NCBI RefSeq assembly: GCF_001469895.1 | Contig: NZ_LOPY01000019.1 | Span: forward strand, 124,001-188,000 | Length of the DNA stretch: 64,000 bases | Origin: Pseudoalteromonas sp. XI10 | GTDB taxonomy: Bacteria; Pseudomonadota; Gammaproteobacteria; Enterobacterales; Alteromonadaceae | Direction: 5' to 3' | Part shown: positions 63,124 through 64,000 of the stretch, piece by piece | Numbering within the stretch: position 1 is the first letter of the stretch | Layout: the number at the start of each line of letters is the position of its first letter | Translations under genes and position numbers: made by a program | The notes under the pieces: generated by a model | The model's database searches: none | Seen by the model: the letters and a program-made list of their open reading frames with translations, nothing else | Told to the model about the DNA's origin: nothing

Positions 63124-64000
63124 ATGCAAAGCACTCTTAAATTTACCACCAAGGTAACTGTGGCTGCATCACTGGTTTTAGTGATAGTGCTCGGTTTATT
63201 CACCATTAATAACTTCATCTCTATGCGCAGCCAAACGCAGGAGCAGCTTTCGCTCGTTCTTCAAGAGATTTCTCAGTCAGTGTCGCAAAACATAGCTAAC
63301 TGGTTAAATGCTAAGTTAGCGATTGTTTCGTCAGTTGCTGATACCTATCAACTTGGTGATAGCAAAGAGCTTACACTTACGCAGCTGAACACAGCCGACA
63401 AAGCGGGGAGTTTTAAGAATACCTATATCGGTATCACTGATGGCACCTTTGTATTAAACGACCAATCTGTTGTCTTACCGCCAGACTACGATGCAACAAC
63501 ACGTCCGTGGTACAAGCTTGTTGAAAACAAAACAAACACTGCCTTTACTGCCCCTTATATTGACGTAACCACCAATGAACTGACTATTTCAGCTGTAGCG
63601 CCTATGCAAGCAAATGGTGTATTTAGCGGGGTTGCAGGTGCCGACATCGACATGAAAACCATTACTAAAATCGTCAACGAAATTGACTTTTTAGGGTTTG
63701 GTTATGGCTTTTTACTAGATAGTGAAGGGCGCATTTTAAGCCACCCAGAAACTAAATTTAACGACAAAAACATGAGTGACTTATTCGGTAAAAGCTTGTC
63801 GTTACAATCTGAGTTTGTAGAAGTACAGGTAGGTGGTTTAGACAAATTGGTATCGTTTACCAAAATCAAAGGAATTCAAAACGTTGATTGGTATTTAGGT
63901 GTGGTGATCAACGAAGAAATTGCTTATTCATCTGTAGCCTCATTTAGAAATATGGCGGCTATTTACATGCTAATGGGTATAGTGGCGATTGTATTAATGA
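63124..64000 (+). CDS. Methyl-accepting chemotaxis protein, N-terminal sensing part (cut by window edge)
   Basis: 292 codons from ATG at 63124 run off the window. A membrane segment (about 15-34: ASLVLVIVLGLFTINNF) is followed by a periplasmic dCache domain (ISQSVSQNIANWLNAKLAIVSSVAD; DYDATTRPWYKL...TAPYIDVTTNELTISAVAPM; VAGADIDMKTITKIV; GFGYGFLLDSEGRILSHP), then a second membrane segment at the end (AAIYMLMGIVAIVL). The cytoplasmic HAMP and signalling domains should follow outside the window. Confidence 0.88.
   Translation, partial: MQSTLKFTTKVTVAASLVLVIVLGLFTINNFISMRSQTQEQLSLVLQEISQSVSQNIANWLNAKLAIVSSVADTYQLGDSKELTLTQLNTADKAGSFKNTYIGITDGTFVLNDQSVVLPPDYDATTRPWYKLVENKTNTAFTAPYIDVTTNELTISAVAPMQANGVFSGVAGADIDMKTITKIVNEIDFLGFGYGFLLDSEGRILSHPETKFNDKNMSDLFGKSLSLQSEFVEVQVGGLDKLVSFTKIKGIQNVDWYLGVVINEEIAYSSVASFRNMAAIYMLMGIVAIVLM

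Overview
This 64-kb window looks like chromosomal DNA of a marine gammaproteobacterium of the Alteromonadales, most likely Pseudoalteromonas. The call rests on gene content and AT-rich intergenic DNA: a full attenuated his operon, minCDE divergent from ycgL-mltB, secreted M4 and M28 proteases with PPC tails, TonB-dependent receptors, an AGE-type mannose module, and an MITE-like palindrome of a kind I remember from this order. No tRNA, rRNA, CRISPR, transposase or prophage was recognised.

Layout. 1-6760: hisG-D-C-B-H-A-F-I on the minus strand, behind a His-rich leader peptide and an attenuator. 6939-10846: a small charged protein, a GAF-GGDEF cyclase, a CPA1 Na+/H+ antiporter and an MscS channel. 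11235-15362: two secreted peptidases with related double PPC tails. 15467-23796: yoaA, tsaB, a small unknown gene, alkaline phosphatase, an alpha/beta hydrolase, fadD and rnd. 23835-26707: an accessory stretch with membrane proteins, two overlapping tiny membrane ORFs between attC-like motifs, an MITE-like element and a TacA-TacT type toxin-antitoxin pair.

26836-40019 is the most interesting part. A seven-gene minus-strand operon encodes a Gfo/Idh/MocA dehydrogenase, two xylose-isomerase-like TIM-barrel proteins, an MFS transporter, a DUF1080 protein and a GMC flavoprotein with its Tat-exported small subunit. It is divergent from a PAS-AraC regulator and is followed by a BadF-type kinase, a CutC protein and a large TonB-dependent receptor. 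The set fits oxidation of a glycoside at C3 in the periplasm, non-hydrolytic cleavage, uptake and reduction. A 39-bp bipartite element, identical in both 14-bp arms with 21-bp spaced CCGA repeats, lies upstream of both the operon and the receptor gene and is the probable regulator site.

40093-46415: a GNAT enzyme, minCDE, ycgL, a lytic transglycosylase, REP-like repeats, a GbsR/MarR-type regulator and adhP behind a perfect FNR-type box. 46873-50273: an accessory stretch of small membrane and hypothetical genes, two attC-like motifs, and an RraB-like plus TPR protein. 50388-57333: a siderophore-type receptor, a secreted amidohydrolase, a DUF885 lipoprotein, YcgN and a SPOUT methyltransferase. 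57360-64000: a secreted unknown protein, a mannose module (kinase, AGE isomerase, MFS permease) and the start of a dCache chemoreceptor. GGAACGTTCC palindromes lie in the permease/isomerase intergenic region and upstream of the chemoreceptor, which suggests one sugar regulon that includes chemotaxis.
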